DNA of 64,000 nucleotides from Prochlorococcus marinus CUG1433 (GCA_017644425.1 JAEPLN010000001.1:186001-250000), one strand, 5' to 3'. Shown: positions 36,678 through 47,164, counted from the first letter of the stretch. A program made the numbers and translations. Notes: generated by a model from the letters alone, not told the origin.

Positions 36678-37418
36678 TTATAATTTTCTATTTGAAACTT
36701 CAAAAACTTTTAAGGCTTCAATTGAGCCCTCATATCTCCAATGCCAAGGTTCGTAATCTATATATTCGTTGTTTTTGTTGAAAGACAACTTAAAGTGGAA
36801 CTTTGCTGCATTCTTTATTAACCATCTAAAGGCCTCAGTATTTTCGAATTCGATCTCAAAATCTGTTTCTCTTTTAGTAGCATCACCAATATCAATCGCA
36901 AAACCAGTACTATGTTCAGAATATCCTGGGGGGGCTGAGACTCTAGCTCTTTCTGCCGCCTCTTGATTTCTAATAGATTTTAAGGAATAAAAGATATCAT
37001 TTTGCAAATTTATAGATCTAAAACCACTCAAAAATACTAAATATATACCATCATTTTTTGCTTCTTCTCTCATCTTGAGTAATGATTCACGCATATCAAT
37101 ATGAACTTCAATATGAGGCTCAATTAAAACAAGTTTCTCCTTAGGAATCTCCTCATAAGGTAGATGACCCAAAATTCTATGGTCTTGATTTCTCTCAGCC
37201 TGAGAATTGAAATTTGTAAAAGAACCTAGTTCTATATTCCCCTTCAATCGCAATATAGCGATAGAAAAAAGGAGGAAAAGAAGTGGAGAAAATATTAGTA
37301 ATTTTTTAAATAATATTGAATTTGAATTATTTAAGTAAGTTCTTTTAGCGAGCGGTATATCATATTGATCTATCTCTTTGTTTTGTTCCAATATATGTAT
37401 GTTGAATTTGGAAAACAT
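36678..37418 (-). CDS. Membrane-anchored D-alanyl-D-alanine carboxypeptidase, VanY/M15B family
   Basis: 246 residues. A basic cytoplasmic N-terminus is followed by a membrane anchor (LLIFSPLLFLLFSIAIL, about residues 40-57), then the M15B domain: FLSGFRS, PGYSEHSTGFAIDIGDA with the SxHxxGxAxD zinc ligands, and PWHWRYEG with the last His. Trims peptidoglycan stem peptides in the periplasm. Stand-alone gene. The VanX-like gene about 5.5 kb away is a distinct M15D branch. Confidence 0.9.
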   Translation of the reverse strand: MFSKFNIHILEQNKEIDQYDIPLAKRTYLNNSNSILFKKLLIFSPLLFLLFSIAILRLKGNIELGSFTNFNSQAERNQDHRILGHLPYEEIPKEKLVLIEPHIEVHIDMRESLLKMREEAKNDGIYLVFLSGFRSINLQNDIFYSLKSIRNQEAAERARVSAPPGYSEHSTGFAIDIGDATKRETDFEIEFENTEAFRWLIKNAAKFHFKLSFNKNNEYIDYEPWHWRYEGSIEALKVFEVSNRKL

Positions 37419-37505
37419 ATTTCGATATTAACTATTATTTTAAGAAATGCACTTTTATAAGCAAAAAAGATGTAGTTTTTATATACAGTATTATTTTTTT
37501 TACAT

Positions 37506-38846
37506 ATGTTGAGGGTAGCTGTTATTGGAGGAGGTCCAAGTGGTTCATGTGCTGCAGAAATACTTGCTAAAGCTGGGATAGAAACCTGGCTATTCGAGAG
37601 AAAACTAGATAATGCAAAACCATGTGGAGGAGCTATTCCACTTTGTATGGTAGAAGAATTTGACTTACCTGAGTCAATTATTGATAGAAAAGTAAGGCAT
37701 ATGAGAATGATATCCCCATCAAATAGAGAGGTAGATATTAGCTTAGATAGAGTTTACGGTAAAAGCGATAATGAGTTTATTGGGATGTGCAGAAGAGAAG
37801 TTATGGATGCCTTTATGCGCAACAGAGCATCTGATCTTGGCGCCACGCTAGTAAATGGATTAGTTACTTCTATTGATACTGGCGAAAATAATCAAGGACC
37901 ATACAAACTCTCATATTCAGATTTTACTAATGGAGACAAAAAAGGAGAGCTAAAGGAGCTTACTGTTGACCTTCTTGTAGGAGCGGATGGAGCAAATAGT
38001 AGAGTTGCAAAAGCAATGGATGCAGGAGATTACAAAGTTGCTATTGCATTTCAGGAAAGAATAAAATTACCTAAAGAAGAAATGAGTTACTACGAAGATC
38101 TTGCCGAAATGTACGTTGGTACAGATGTTTCTCCTGATTTTTATGGGTGGGTATTTCCTAAATATGATCATGTTGCTGTGGGCACTGGAACTATGCAAAA
38201 GAATCAGTCATTAATTAAAGGACTTCAAGAGGGAGTAAGAAATAGAGCAAAGAAAAGACTTGTTAATGGCGAGGTAATCAAGGTAGAGGCGCATCCTATT
38301 CCAGAGCATCCAAGACCAAGGAGGGTCGTCGGAAGGATGGCATTGGTTGGTGATGCAGCCGGTTATGTCACAAAAAGCTCGGGAGAGGGAATTTATTTTG
38401 CGGCAAAGAGCGGGCGAATGTGTGCAGAAGAAATTGTTGAGGCATCAAAAAACGGTCAAGTGGTTCCATCAGAAAAAGATTTAAAAAACTATCTTAAAAA
38501 GTGGGATAAAAAATATGGCACAACTTATAAGGTTCTAGAAATTCTTCAAAATATTTTCTATAGAAACGATTCTGCAAGAGAAGCTTTTGTTGAGATGTGT
38601 GATGACATGGATGTACAAAGACTTACTTTTGATAGTTACTTATACAAAAAAGTTGTCTCAATGAAGCCATTACAGCAGCTTAAAATCACAATGCTTACAC
38701 TTGGCTCGATCTTAAGAGGAAAAGCCTTAGCACCTCTAAAGTACAAACCCGTTGACAGTGCTGTTAGGGAAAATAAAGAGGTAGAAAAAATGCTAGAAAA
38801 TTATTCAATAAAGGGAGGCATTAAAGTTAAGAGTTCAAAAGTGTAA
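37506..38846 (+). CDS. chlP: Geranylgeranyl reductase
   Basis: Reduces the geranylgeranyl side chain to phytyl for chlorophyll and tocopherol. 446 residues: FAD loop VAVIGGGPSGSCAAEIL, the KPCGGAIPLCM segment, LLVGADGANSRVAKAM and VGDAAGYVTKSSGEGIYFA with the second FAD contact. ATG start. The C-terminal region is normal. Overlaps the convergent glyS by 20 bases. Confidence 0.97.
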   Translation: MLRVAVIGGGPSGSCAAEILAKAGIETWLFERKLDNAKPCGGAIPLCMVEEFDLPESIIDRKVRHMRMISPSNREVDISLDRVYGKSDNEFIGMCRREVMDAFMRNRASDLGATLVNGLVTSIDTGENNQGPYKLSYSDFTNGDKKGELKELTVDLLVGADGANSRVAKAMDAGDYKVAIAFQERIKLPKEEMSYYEDLAEMYVGTDVSPDFYGWVFPKYDHVAVGTGTMQKNQSLIKGLQEGVRNRAKKRLVNGEVIKVEAHPIPEHPRPRRVVGRMALVGDAAGYVTKSSGEGIYFAAKSGRMCAEEIVEASKNGQVVPSEKDLKNYLKKWDKKYGTTYKVLEILQNIFYRNDSAREAFVEMCDDMDVQRLTFDSYLYKKVVSMKPLQQLKITMLTLGSILRGKALAPLKYKPVDSAVRENKEVEKMLENYSIKGGIKVKSSKV

Positions 38847-40989
38847 AGTCGGCTATTTTAAGAGAATAATTTCTAATTAAGCTCAACAAATTGAGTCTAT
38901 TATTTCTTACTTTTAAATTCTCTGACATTATTAGGACTCCCTTTTCATTATCAAATAAATCCTCGATAGTGTTTACATTAATCTCAAACAAATTAAGAAG
39001 TTCTAAATAATTGCAATAACCTTCCGAAAAAATCTTTTCTAATTCTCCAATAAATTCAAAAACTTTCAATTCGCAATCTTTTTCAAAAAGTTTTGTGTTT
39101 ACATAATCTCTTGTTGAGAGAACGTCTCTTGAAAGATCACTTTTATTAGCTAATTTGCTTACCCTTGTAATTACTTTCTGGATTTCAACAAAATTATCCT
39201 TTTCGTTAAAAGTCATAATTGATTTAATCCTATTTTTAAGATCAACAATATTCAATACTCTTTTTTGAGATAATTCATCAGAAGAACAAACGGCCTTTAT
39301 TAATTCTTTACTTAGTGATATTTCTTCAAGATGACTGACAATTCTTTGAACTAAAAATTGATTTAAATCATTAAATATTGTTTCCCTTGAAAAGTTTAAA
39401 TTCGGAAATGTGATTTCCCAAAAATCAATAAGTTCGTTAAATAATTTATCTAAAGGTAAATGAAGTTCATAATCCCAAATTATTTTGATCACTCCATTCA
39501 AATTTCTTCTTAAAGCATAAGGATCAGATGATCCACTGGGACGTTTCCCAGAAATAAATATACTTATTAAAGTTTCGACCTTATCTGCTATAGAAACTAT
39601 TGCACCATATTTTGTGGAGGGCAAAGCATCTTTATAAAAAGAAGGTAAATAATGTTCAGCGACAGCCAAGCAAACATCCTCACTAAATCCCTCATATTTA
39701 AGATATTTACCACCCATTATTCCTTGCAGCTCAGGGAATTCGAAAACAATTTCGCTACATAAGTCGTTTTTACAGTATTTAGCGGCTTCTATTATTTTTT
39801 TTTCTTCTAGAGACTTATCATTTAAAAATATAAGAATTTTTTTAGTAACTTCCTCTATCCTTTCTACCCTCTGAAAAATATTTCCAAGTCCTTTCAAATA
39901 GGAAACAGATTTAAGCTTTTCATTTCTTTCGATTGAAGCAACTTTTTTGTCACTTTCTACGAAAAATTTTGCATCTGAAAACCTTGCCCTCAATACTTTC
40001 TCATTACCTTTGGCAATTATATTATTTGATTCTTCAAGACCATTTGAAATAACGCAGAAAGTTGTACTAATATTTTTTTCAGAGCTTAAATCTAGTTTAG
40101 AAAAACTTTTGTTTTTCAATAAAAGAGGAACGTATCTTTGATGACTTTTCATGACTGTTGAGAGAACTTCAACCGGAAGATCAAGAAATTCATCACTAAA
40201 TTTACCAATAATTAAGTCTGGCCATTCAACTAAATCGGTTAGTTCATTAAGTAAGCCTTCTGAAAGGTCAGGTTTCAGATTTAAAGATTTAGATGCCTGA
40301 TTTATTAAACTTTCAATTTTTTCTTTTCTATCTTTTCGAATAGCTATTACTCTTTTTCGTTTCAATAATTCAAAAAAATCATCAGGATTCTGAACTTCTA
40401 AAACTTCATTGATTACCCTGTGACTTTTTGTTTTATTACTTATTTTGATCTTTGGATCACATTCATCAAATTCAAAATCAAGAATTTCATCATTATAAAT
40501 AGAGGCGATCCATCTAATAGGTCTTGAAAATTTTATGTTCCCAGCCCCCCATTTCATAAATCGAGGGCCTTGAAGACTCTTTACTAATTTTGGAATAATC
40601 GAAGACAAAGAAATTTTTGTTGATAGTCCTTTCTCAATTTTCTTTCCAAATACAAAATCACCCTTTTCTGTATTTCTTATTTCTAACTCACCTACATCTA
40701 TATCTAAGCTATTAGCAAATCCTAAAGCAGCATTAGTAGGACATCCATTTAAATAAGCTGAATTTGCTTTAGGTCCTTTTCTTTCTATTATTTTATCTTC
40801 CGCATAATCAACTAAACCTTCGAGAAGTAGAACTATCCGCCTTGGTGTGGAGGTAACAACTATATGTTCGTATTTGATTAACTTTTTATCCAATTCAAAC
40901 TCTATTAGAGATTTAAATTGATCTAAAACAGAATGAGAAAATTTTGCAGGCAACTCTTCGGTTCCAATCTCAAGTAAATATTTAGACAA
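38827..40989 (-). CDS. glyS: Glycyl-tRNA synthetase beta subunit
   Basis: 720-residue beta subunit of the alpha2beta2 enzyme, containing tRNA-binding and HD-like domains. Recognised by YLLEIGTEELPAKF at the N-terminus, VVTSTPRRI, ERKGP, GPRFMKWG with RPIRWIAS, the LVEWPDLI segment, VLSTVMKSHQRYVPL, and FELPELQGIMGG-like residues near 410. The alpha subunit (glyQ) is not in the window. ATG start at 40989. Confidence 0.97.
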   Translation of the reverse strand: MSKYLLEIGTEELPAKFSHSVLDQFKSLIEFELDKKLIKYEHIVVTSTPRRIVLLLEGLVDYAEDKIIERKGPKANSAYLNGCPTNAALGFANSLDIDVGELEIRNTEKGDFVFGKKIEKGLSTKISLSSIIPKLVKSLQGPRFMKWGAGNIKFSRPIRWIASIYNDEILDFEFDECDPKIKISNKTKSHRVINEVLEVQNPDDFFELLKRKRVIAIRKDRKEKIESLINQASKSLNLKPDLSEGLLNELTDLVEWPDLIIGKFSDEFLDLPVEVLSTVMKSHQRYVPLLLKNKSFSKLDLSSEKNISTTFCVISNGLEESNNIIAKGNEKVLRARFSDAKFFVESDKKVASIERNEKLKSVSYLKGLGNIFQRVERIEEVTKKILIFLNDKSLEEKKIIEAAKYCKNDLCSEIVFEFPELQGIMGGKYLKYEGFSEDVCLAVAEHYLPSFYKDALPSTKYGAIVSIADKVETLISIFISGKRPSGSSDPYALRRNLNGVIKIIWDYELHLPLDKLFNELIDFWEITFPNLNFSRETIFNDLNQFLVQRIVSHLEEISLSKELIKAVCSSDELSQKRVLNIVDLKNRIKSIMTFNEKDNFVEIQKVITRVSKLANKSDLSRDVLSTRDYVNTKLFEKDCELKVFEFIGELEKIFSEGYCNYLELLNLFEINVNTIEDLFDNEKGVLIMSENLKVRNNRLNLLSLIRNYSLKIADFTLLNS

Positions 40990-41076
40990 GAAAAAAATAT
41001 AACTTCTAATAATATAATTTACTACCAGTTAAATAAGCTTTTCGCTAATGTATAAAAAGAGATATGTTTTGGTCCG

Positions 41077-42864
41077 TTGATCAAAGTTGAGAAAGTAAAA
41101 AAGAAGAAAAATCCTGCCAAAGAAGAAACAGTTTGTTTGGCAAATGGATTAGAAGTGTCTAAATTTGAAAATTTCAAGAAAAGCAGCCAATTTCTTAAGG
41201 AACCTCTTGCTACAGAACTAAATAATGAAAGCGATCACTTTACCAATGATGCAGTACAGTTATTAAAATTTCATGGTAGTTATCAACAAGATAACAGGGA
41301 AAATAGAAGGCCGGGCAAAAGTAAAGATTGGCAAATGATGCTTAGGTTAAGAAATCCGGGCGGTGAAGTCCCTGGGAAATTATTTTTAGCGTTAGATGAA
41401 TTATCTGAGAAACTAGGTAATGGAACACTAAGGGCCACCACAAGACAAGCCTTTCAAATGCATGGAATTAGAAAGGAGAACCTAAAGGAAGTAATCCAAA
41501 CAATAGTAAATTCAATGGGCTCCACATTAGCTGCATGTGGAGACATAAATAGAAACGTTATGGCCCCTGCGGCTCCATTTGATTCACCAGAATATAAAGT
41601 TGCAAGAGCATTGGCAAAAAAAGTTGCAGATCTTCTCACCCCAATGGCAGGCCAAGGCACCTTTTTAGAGCTTTGGGCTGATGGAGATTTAGAGTACACC
41701 ATAAAGCCTGACAAAGATATTGAAGAAATTAGGAAGCTCCAATTCAAAGATAATGTTTTTAGTGGGATAAAAGATGAGCCTCTTTATGGTTCAACTTATT
41801 TACCGAGAAAATTTAAATGTGCCGTGACAGTTCCTGGGGACAATTCTGTAGATCTTCTTACCAATGACATAGGAATAGTTGCTTTTACTTCTAAAGATGG
41901 AAACTTAGAAGGGTGCAACTTCTATGTTGGAGGCGGTATGGGTCGCACACATAATAATGAAGAGACCTTTGCCAGAATTGCAGATCCACTTGGATATGTT
42001 GAAGAGCCTGATGTCTATGAATTAATACAAAGCATTGTGGCTATTCAAAGAGATTATGGTGATAGAAAATCAAGAAAAAATTCGAGAATGAAATATCTTC
42101 TTCATAGAAAAGGTATTAAATGGTTCAAGAAGATACTTTTTGAAAAGTATTTCAAAAAAGAAATTAAAAAAATCAGAAAAGAACCGGATAAAGTTCTTAT
42201 TGATTATCTAGGTTGGCATAAACAAAATAAAACCTCCTATTTTGTAGGTTTACCTTTATTATCAGGAAGATTATTTGGAGAGAAGAAAACTACCATAACA
42301 AGTATCGTTAAAAAATATAATTTAGATTTAAGACTCACTCCCAATCAAGATATTTTACTTTGTAATATCGCTTATATAAACAAAGACAAAATTCAACAAT
42401 CTCTATCAAAAATTGGATACGAAAATTTAGATAACATTAATGAAATACAAAGACACGCTTTAGCTTGTCCTGCTTTACCACTTTGTGGCCTTGCGATGAC
42501 TGAAGCTGAAAGAATATTACCTGATGTATTAAAAAGGATTGAAAATTTACTATTAGATCTAAAAATACAAAAGACAATATTATTCAGAATGACAGGATGT
42601 CCGAATGGATGCACCAGGCCTTATATGGCCGAATTAGCACTTGTTGGAAGTGGCCAAAACAAATACCAATTATGGTTAGGGGGAAGTAAAAATCTACAAA
42701 GGCTGGCTAAACCATTCTTACAAAGAATGGAACTTAACGATTTAGAAAAAACTCTTCAACCATTATTTGATAATTGGAAGAGTAATTTGGATTTGGATTT
42801 CGGAGATTTTGTAAATAACCAAGACGAAAGTTCTATTTTAGACTTACTAAATGAGATTCAATAG
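41077..42864 (+). CDS. sir: Ferredoxin-sulfite reductase
   Basis: Six-electron reduction of sulfite to sulfide with ferredoxin. 595 residues with two nitrite/sulfite-reductase repeats; the siroheme and 4Fe-4S ligands are C464, C470 (CPALPLC), C508 and C512 (CPNGC). The RATTRQAFQMHG and GDINRNVMAPAAP segments bind siroheme and substrate. Sulfite rather than nitrite specificity is inferred from overall likeness to Sir. TTG start at 41077; there is a basic, lysine-rich N-terminus. Confidence 0.95.
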   Translation: MIKVEKVKKKKNPAKEETVCLANGLEVSKFENFKKSSQFLKEPLATELNNESDHFTNDAVQLLKFHGSYQQDNRENRRPGKSKDWQMMLRLRNPGGEVPGKLFLALDELSEKLGNGTLRATTRQAFQMHGIRKENLKEVIQTIVNSMGSTLAACGDINRNVMAPAAPFDSPEYKVARALAKKVADLLTPMAGQGTFLELWADGDLEYTIKPDKDIEEIRKLQFKDNVFSGIKDEPLYGSTYLPRKFKCAVTVPGDNSVDLLTNDIGIVAFTSKDGNLEGCNFYVGGGMGRTHNNEETFARIADPLGYVEEPDVYELIQSIVAIQRDYGDRKSRKNSRMKYLLHRKGIKWFKKILFEKYFKKEIKKIRKEPDKVLIDYLGWHKQNKTSYFVGLPLLSGRLFGEKKTTITSIVKKYNLDLRLTPNQDILLCNIAYINKDKIQQSLSKIGYENLDNINEIQRHALACPALPLCGLAMTEAERILPDVLKRIENLLLDLKIQKTILFRMTGCPNGCTRPYMAELALVGSGQNKYQLWLGGSKNLQRLAKPFLQRMELNDLEKTLQPLFDNWKSNLDLDFGDFVNNQDESSILDLLNEIQ

Positions 42865-42867
42865 AAT

Positions 42868-43551
42868 TTAAACTTTTCCATAAATCGCATTTTCTTTTTT
42901 ATTCTTCCAAGCCCATAGTTGATCACCATAACTAAAATGCCACCATTCATTTGGATGTTGAGCAAAACCAAATTTAGTCATAATTTCCCTTAATAAATTT
43001 CTTCTACTATCCCAAATAATTGCTTCTTCATTCTTTTTGTTTGCATAAAAAAAAGGGTTTGAAGTTTCATCCATTTGATCAACCTTACTTCCCATTTCAA
43101 AAAGATTTCCCTCTTTATCAGATAAACAAACATCCAATGCGCCCCCAGTTGAATGAGGTGGGGGACATCTAGAGTCAAAAGAGGGATATGCCCAAAATTT
43201 TTCAACTTTTTTTAAGATAGATGGATAAGATTTCATATTTTTTAAAGAAGCATCAATATCCAATTTTTCACACTCTTTTAAAAATGCTCTTTTAAACATA
43301 AATTCTTGAACTTCTAAAGGTCGCCAACTGTCATAAATCAAAAGGTAAAAACTATTCTTTGATATCAAATAATCATTTACTTTTACTAATCTATTTACAA
43401 CCTCCTCTCTTAATTTCCAAATAGAAGTTTTATCTTTGTAAGGTGCTCCTAAATCCAAGTAAGGGTGCGGATCTAAAAAGTTTAAGTAGCTAGGAATAGT
43501 TACTAATTTATCTCCATTATCTTTAATTGGTACTTTATTCCATATTTTCAA
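42868..43551 (-). CDS. D-alanyl-D-alanine dipeptidase, VanX/DdpX (M15D) family
   Basis: 227 residues without a signal peptide, so probably cytoplasmic. LIYDSWRPLEVQEFMF carries the conserved arginine, PPHSTGGALDVCLSD the zinc ligands, and EWWHFSYGDQLWAW the last His. VanX-like enzymes outside resistance clusters recycle D-Ala-D-Ala during peptidoglycan turnover. TTG start, no ATG in frame. It lies 3 bases from the end of the convergent sir. Confidence 0.9.
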   Translation of the reverse strand: MKIWNKVPIKDNGDKLVTIPSYLNFLDPHPYLDLGAPYKDKTSIWKLREEVVNRLVKVNDYLISKNSFYLLIYDSWRPLEVQEFMFKRAFLKECEKLDIDASLKNMKSYPSILKKVEKFWAYPSFDSRCPPPHSTGGALDVCLSDKEGNLFEMGSKVDQMDETSNPFFYANKKNEEAIIWDSRRNLLREIMTKFGFAQHPNEWWHFSYGDQLWAWKNKKENAIYGKV

Positions 43552-43608
43552 TTGAAATTTGCAATTAATTTATAGTTGCATACCTATCTAAAAATACAAT
43601 GATCGTTT

Positions 43609-46065
43609 TCAATTCAAGAAATCATGAATGAATTTATTATCAGAATTATCAATGAGTAAATTTCTTAAAATAATATTTTCTTTTAAATCAGGATCATTAC
43701 TAACAACCTTAATAGCCTCTTCTCGGGCCTTTTCAATTAAAAATTTATTGTTAGGTAAATTGTCCAATACAAAATCAGGCAATCCAGATTGTCTATATCC
43801 TAAAATCTGGCCTGGGCCTCTAAGCTCCAAGTCTTTTTCGGCAATATAAAAGCCATCATTGGACTTTTGCAAAACACATAGTCGCTTATTTTCTAATCCA
43901 TTTTTATCAGAAGTTACTAGATAACAAAAAGATTTAGATGATCCCCTACCGACTCTACCCCTTAGTTGATGAAGCTGAGATAACCCAAATCTTTCCGAAT
44001 TATAAATAATCATAATTGTGGCATTAGCCACATCGATTCCAACCTCAATTACAGTAGTTGAAACCAATATATTAATTTCATTTTTTACAAAAGAATTAAT
44101 CACTTCATTCTTTTCTTGCGAATTTAATTTTCCATGCAATAATCCAACTTTTTTATTAATAAAGACCTCTTCAGATAAATATTTAAATATTTTCTTTGCA
44201 GAACTTAAATTCATTTTTTCTGAATCTTCTATAAGTGGCAGAATCACATAAGCTTGCCTTCCTTGAGTGATCTCATCATCAACAATCTTGAACAATCTAT
44301 TTAAATCATCTTCAGAAATTATTTTTGTAGATATTGGAACTCGCCCAGGAGGAAGTTCTGTAATTTGACTTACATCTAAATCACCGTAGATAGAAAGCGC
44401 TAGAGTTCTTGGAATTGGTGTCGCTGTCATTGATAACAAATTAGTATTATCCCCTTTATTAAGTAATCTATTTCTTTGAGTAACTCCAAACCTATGTTGT
44501 TCATCAATTACTACCATTCCTAATGAATTAAATATGACTTTATCCTCAAATAATGCGTGGGTACCTACAAGGATATCAACTAGTCCATTATTCAAATTCG
44601 AGAGAATTTCTTTTCTTTTTTTTTGAGGGGTATTCCCAGTAAGAAGTTCGACAGAGACAAAAAGTGGGTTCAAATATTTTAATAAACTTTTATAATGTTG
44701 TTCCGCTAATACTTCAGTAGGAACCATAAAAGCACCTTGCAGGTTTTTTTCAATAACAATTAAAAGTGAGGCTATTGCAATTATAGTTTTACCACTGCCC
44801 ACATCTCCTTGAAGCAGTCTCGACATTGGAGCTGGATTAGATAAATCTTCCTTAATTTCATCTAAAACATTTACTTGGGATTTTGTTAATTCAAAAGGAA
44901 AAGCATTTAAAAATTCTTTTAGTAAAGATTTCTTTTGAGGTAATTGTTTGTTAATAACATTTTTATTCGTCTTTCTTTTTCTAAGTAGGAATTTTATTTG
45001 CAGCAGAAACAACTCATCAAAAACCAAACGTTTTTTTGACTCAATAAGTGCCTCTTGAGTTGGTGGGAAATGAATATTAATCAAAGACTCTCCTTTCGAT
45101 AATAAAGATAATGAATCAAGTTGCTTATGATTTAAAATTTCTGGATATTTCTTTGCGTAAATTAGTATCTTTTTCATGAGTTTTATAAAACTCATATTCG
45201 ATAACGTTTCAGCTAATGAATACAAGGGCAATATTTTTCCAGAGAAATTAAAATTATCATTGTTATCCTTGAGAATTTCAATCTGCGGATCCACAAAAGT
45301 TTTACCATATTCTGTCAGTTTAACCTTGCCGGAAATTGCTAATTTAGTTCCTGGAGTATACAAAGATTTCTGAGATGCGAAAAAGGAATAAGATCTAAAT
45401 CTCCTTCCTAAAAAAAATTTTGTAACCTTTATCGAAGACGTTTCATCAGAAACGACAAAGTTCATTATCGATAAATTATTATTCTTTTTACTCTTATGCA
45501 TATAAAATCTTTTAATATTTGCGATGCACGTATATAAATTATCTGGTTTTAAATTCATTATCTTAACTCTATTCGTATAGTCTAAATATGTTCGTGGAAA
45601 ATAATTTATTAGATCTTTTATATGAAAAATCCCTAGTTCATTAAGCTTATTTTTATACACTTTCCCTACATTTTTTATTAATGAAATCTCTGAATCAAGA
45701 GACAAATTTGAATCAGCTTTTTTCAAAATAATCCTATTAGAAATATCATTAGAACTTTCTACATCCAAGGTTTTACCAAGGTTATAAAGACTTTTTCTTG
45801 TATCTATAATTAACCTTTTTCTTTGATTATCATCTAATTTATTATATTCATAATATTTTTTAGAAAACTCATCAAATATTCTCAAATATTCTTCTGATAG
45901 ATTCAAATTATCTATTTTTGTTAGTGATTCATGTAGATAATCATTAAAAAATTTCTCTCTTCCTAAGGTATTAATATATTTGTTTTCAGTTTCAATAGTT
46001 AGAGACTTTTGAAGAGGTCTTATCCAATCTTTAATTAATTTATTATTATTCCCGCTAAAAGTCAC
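43609..46065 (-). CDS. recG: ATP-dependent DNA helicase RecG
   Basis: Branch-migrating helicase for replication-fork rescue and recombination. 818 residues: a long N-terminal extension of about 130 residues found in cyanobacterial RecG, wedge/OB domain, then helicase motifs LLQGDVGSGKTIIAI (I), VIDEQHRFG (II), SMTATPIPRTLA (III), TTVIEVGIDVANATIM and QLRGRVGRG (VI). Ends with RGPGQILGYRQSG of the TRG hairpin. ATG start. Confidence 0.97.
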   Translation of the reverse strand: MTFSGNNNKLIKDWIRPLQKSLTIETENKYINTLGREKFFNDYLHESLTKIDNLNLSEEYLRIFDEFSKKYYEYNKLDDNQRKRLIIDTRKSLYNLGKTLDVESSNDISNRIILKKADSNLSLDSEISLIKNVGKVYKNKLNELGIFHIKDLINYFPRTYLDYTNRVKIMNLKPDNLYTCIANIKRFYMHKSKKNNNLSIMNFVVSDETSSIKVTKFFLGRRFRSYSFFASQKSLYTPGTKLAISGKVKLTEYGKTFVDPQIEILKDNNDNFNFSGKILPLYSLAETLSNMSFIKLMKKILIYAKKYPEILNHKQLDSLSLLSKGESLINIHFPPTQEALIESKKRLVFDELFLLQIKFLLRKRKTNKNVINKQLPQKKSLLKEFLNAFPFELTKSQVNVLDEIKEDLSNPAPMSRLLQGDVGSGKTIIAIASLLIVIEKNLQGAFMVPTEVLAEQHYKSLLKYLNPLFVSVELLTGNTPQKKRKEILSNLNNGLVDILVGTHALFEDKVIFNSLGMVVIDEQHRFGVTQRNRLLNKGDNTNLLSMTATPIPRTLALSIYGDLDVSQITELPPGRVPISTKIISEDDLNRLFKIVDDEITQGRQAYVILPLIEDSEKMNLSSAKKIFKYLSEEVFINKKVGLLHGKLNSQEKNEVINSFVKNEINILVSTTVIEVGIDVANATIMIIYNSERFGLSQLHQLRGRVGRGSSKSFCYLVTSDKNGLENKRLCVLQKSNDGFYIAEKDLELRGPGQILGYRQSGLPDFVLDNLPNNKFLIEKAREEAIKVVSNDPDLKENIILRNLLIDNSDNKFIHDFLN

Positions 46066-46086
46066 ATTTAAAAAAATTTTTAATTT

Positions 46087-47163
46087 TCAACGTATCTTAT
46101 TCAAAGTTATTTCTTTTTGCCTCCAGTATGTCTCTTTTTTAATCAAACGCTGAAATTGATTTTTTAGCTCATTTATCTTATTCCTTTGAATAGAAAGATT
46201 TAAATTTTTAAACTCTAACTCAACAGTAGATATATTGAAAAAAATAATATTGGGAAGCTTGAGACTTTTTGATGATGACTGATGTGTATTGAATTCAAAA
46301 TTAATAACAAACGGACGTGGATGTTTAATCATCAAATTTTTGCCTACTAGGTATTCAAATGAATCTTCAGAAATAATCTTTTTTATTAGATTGGCCTTAA
46401 ATAATTCTAGATTAATATTATATGAAAGATTTAAAAGTAAATTTTTCAATGACTCGTCAATTAAATCAAAGTTTTTTAGGCTCTGATATTTGGAATAAAT
46501 ATCCACATTAGTCATATTCTGGTTTTCAGAATGGACTGAATTTTCAACCTTAATTTCATCCAATAATTCTATTAGAGAAAAAATAAATTGTTTTTCCAAT
46601 TCCACATTTTCAATCATATTTTTATTAGATAGATTATTAAGGTAGGCATCCTTATCTAAATCAAGTGATACTAATTTCTCATAATTCTCAACTTGATAAT
46701 ATTCAGAAGTATTAAAAATATCCTCATTCGCCTCAAACAGAACAGGTTTTTCAAATTGAAAACCTTCTTCATATTGAATTTCTTCTTTTTGGTAATACTT
46801 TGTTTTTATGGTATTTTCTAAACTTTTAAAAGTATTCTTTTTATTTATATTTTTATCAATCTCATTTATTTTTAATTGTTCTATTGTGAGAAAAGGCAAC
46901 TTTGAATAAATAAGCTTACTAATTTTTTTTTCAAAGAAGCAAAAAAATTCGTTTCTATTAAAGGAAACATTTTCAATTAATGAATCACCACATAATTCAT
47001 GAATACCTTTTTCTACAGAAATATATAAAAGATCTCTTACAAATTTAAGGTAAAGTTCATATTCTATATTGATATTACGAATTAATCTGATTTTTTCTAT
47101 ATCTGCTTTCCGCAATTGAGAATTAATTTTTTCAATTTCTAAGCAGTTATTAGAATTCTTCAA
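46087..47163 (-). CDS. Unknown protein between tsf and recG, about 359 residues
   Basis: Not a family I recognise. The protein is rich in Asn, Lys, Glu and Ile, mostly helical, with an acidic glutamine/glutamate stretch in the middle (about residues 120-190) and a more conserved-looking C-terminal part (GKNLMIKHPRPFVINFEF, LPNIIFFNISTVELEFKN) that ends in a coiled coil. I place the start at TTG 47163, 2 bases beyond the tsf stop; a TTG at 47190 would overlap tsf by 26 bases. It is 22 bases from recG, so tsf, this gene and recG may be one transcript. Low-complexity composition is the same as its neighbours. Confidence 0.6.
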   Translation of the reverse strand: MKNSNNCLEIEKINSQLRKADIEKIRLIRNINIEYELYLKFVRDLLYISVEKGIHELCGDSLIENVSFNRNEFFCFFEKKISKLIYSKLPFLTIEQLKINEIDKNINKKNTFKSLENTIKTKYYQKEEIQYEEGFQFEKPVLFEANEDIFNTSEYYQVENYEKLVSLDLDKDAYLNNLSNKNMIENVELEKQFIFSLIELLDEIKVENSVHSENQNMTNVDIYSKYQSLKNFDLIDESLKNLLLNLSYNINLELFKANLIKKIISEDSFEYLVGKNLMIKHPRPFVINFEFNTHQSSSKSLKLPNIIFFNISTVELEFKNLNLSIQRNKINELKNQFQRLIKKETYWRQKEITLNKIR

Positions 47164-47164
47164 G

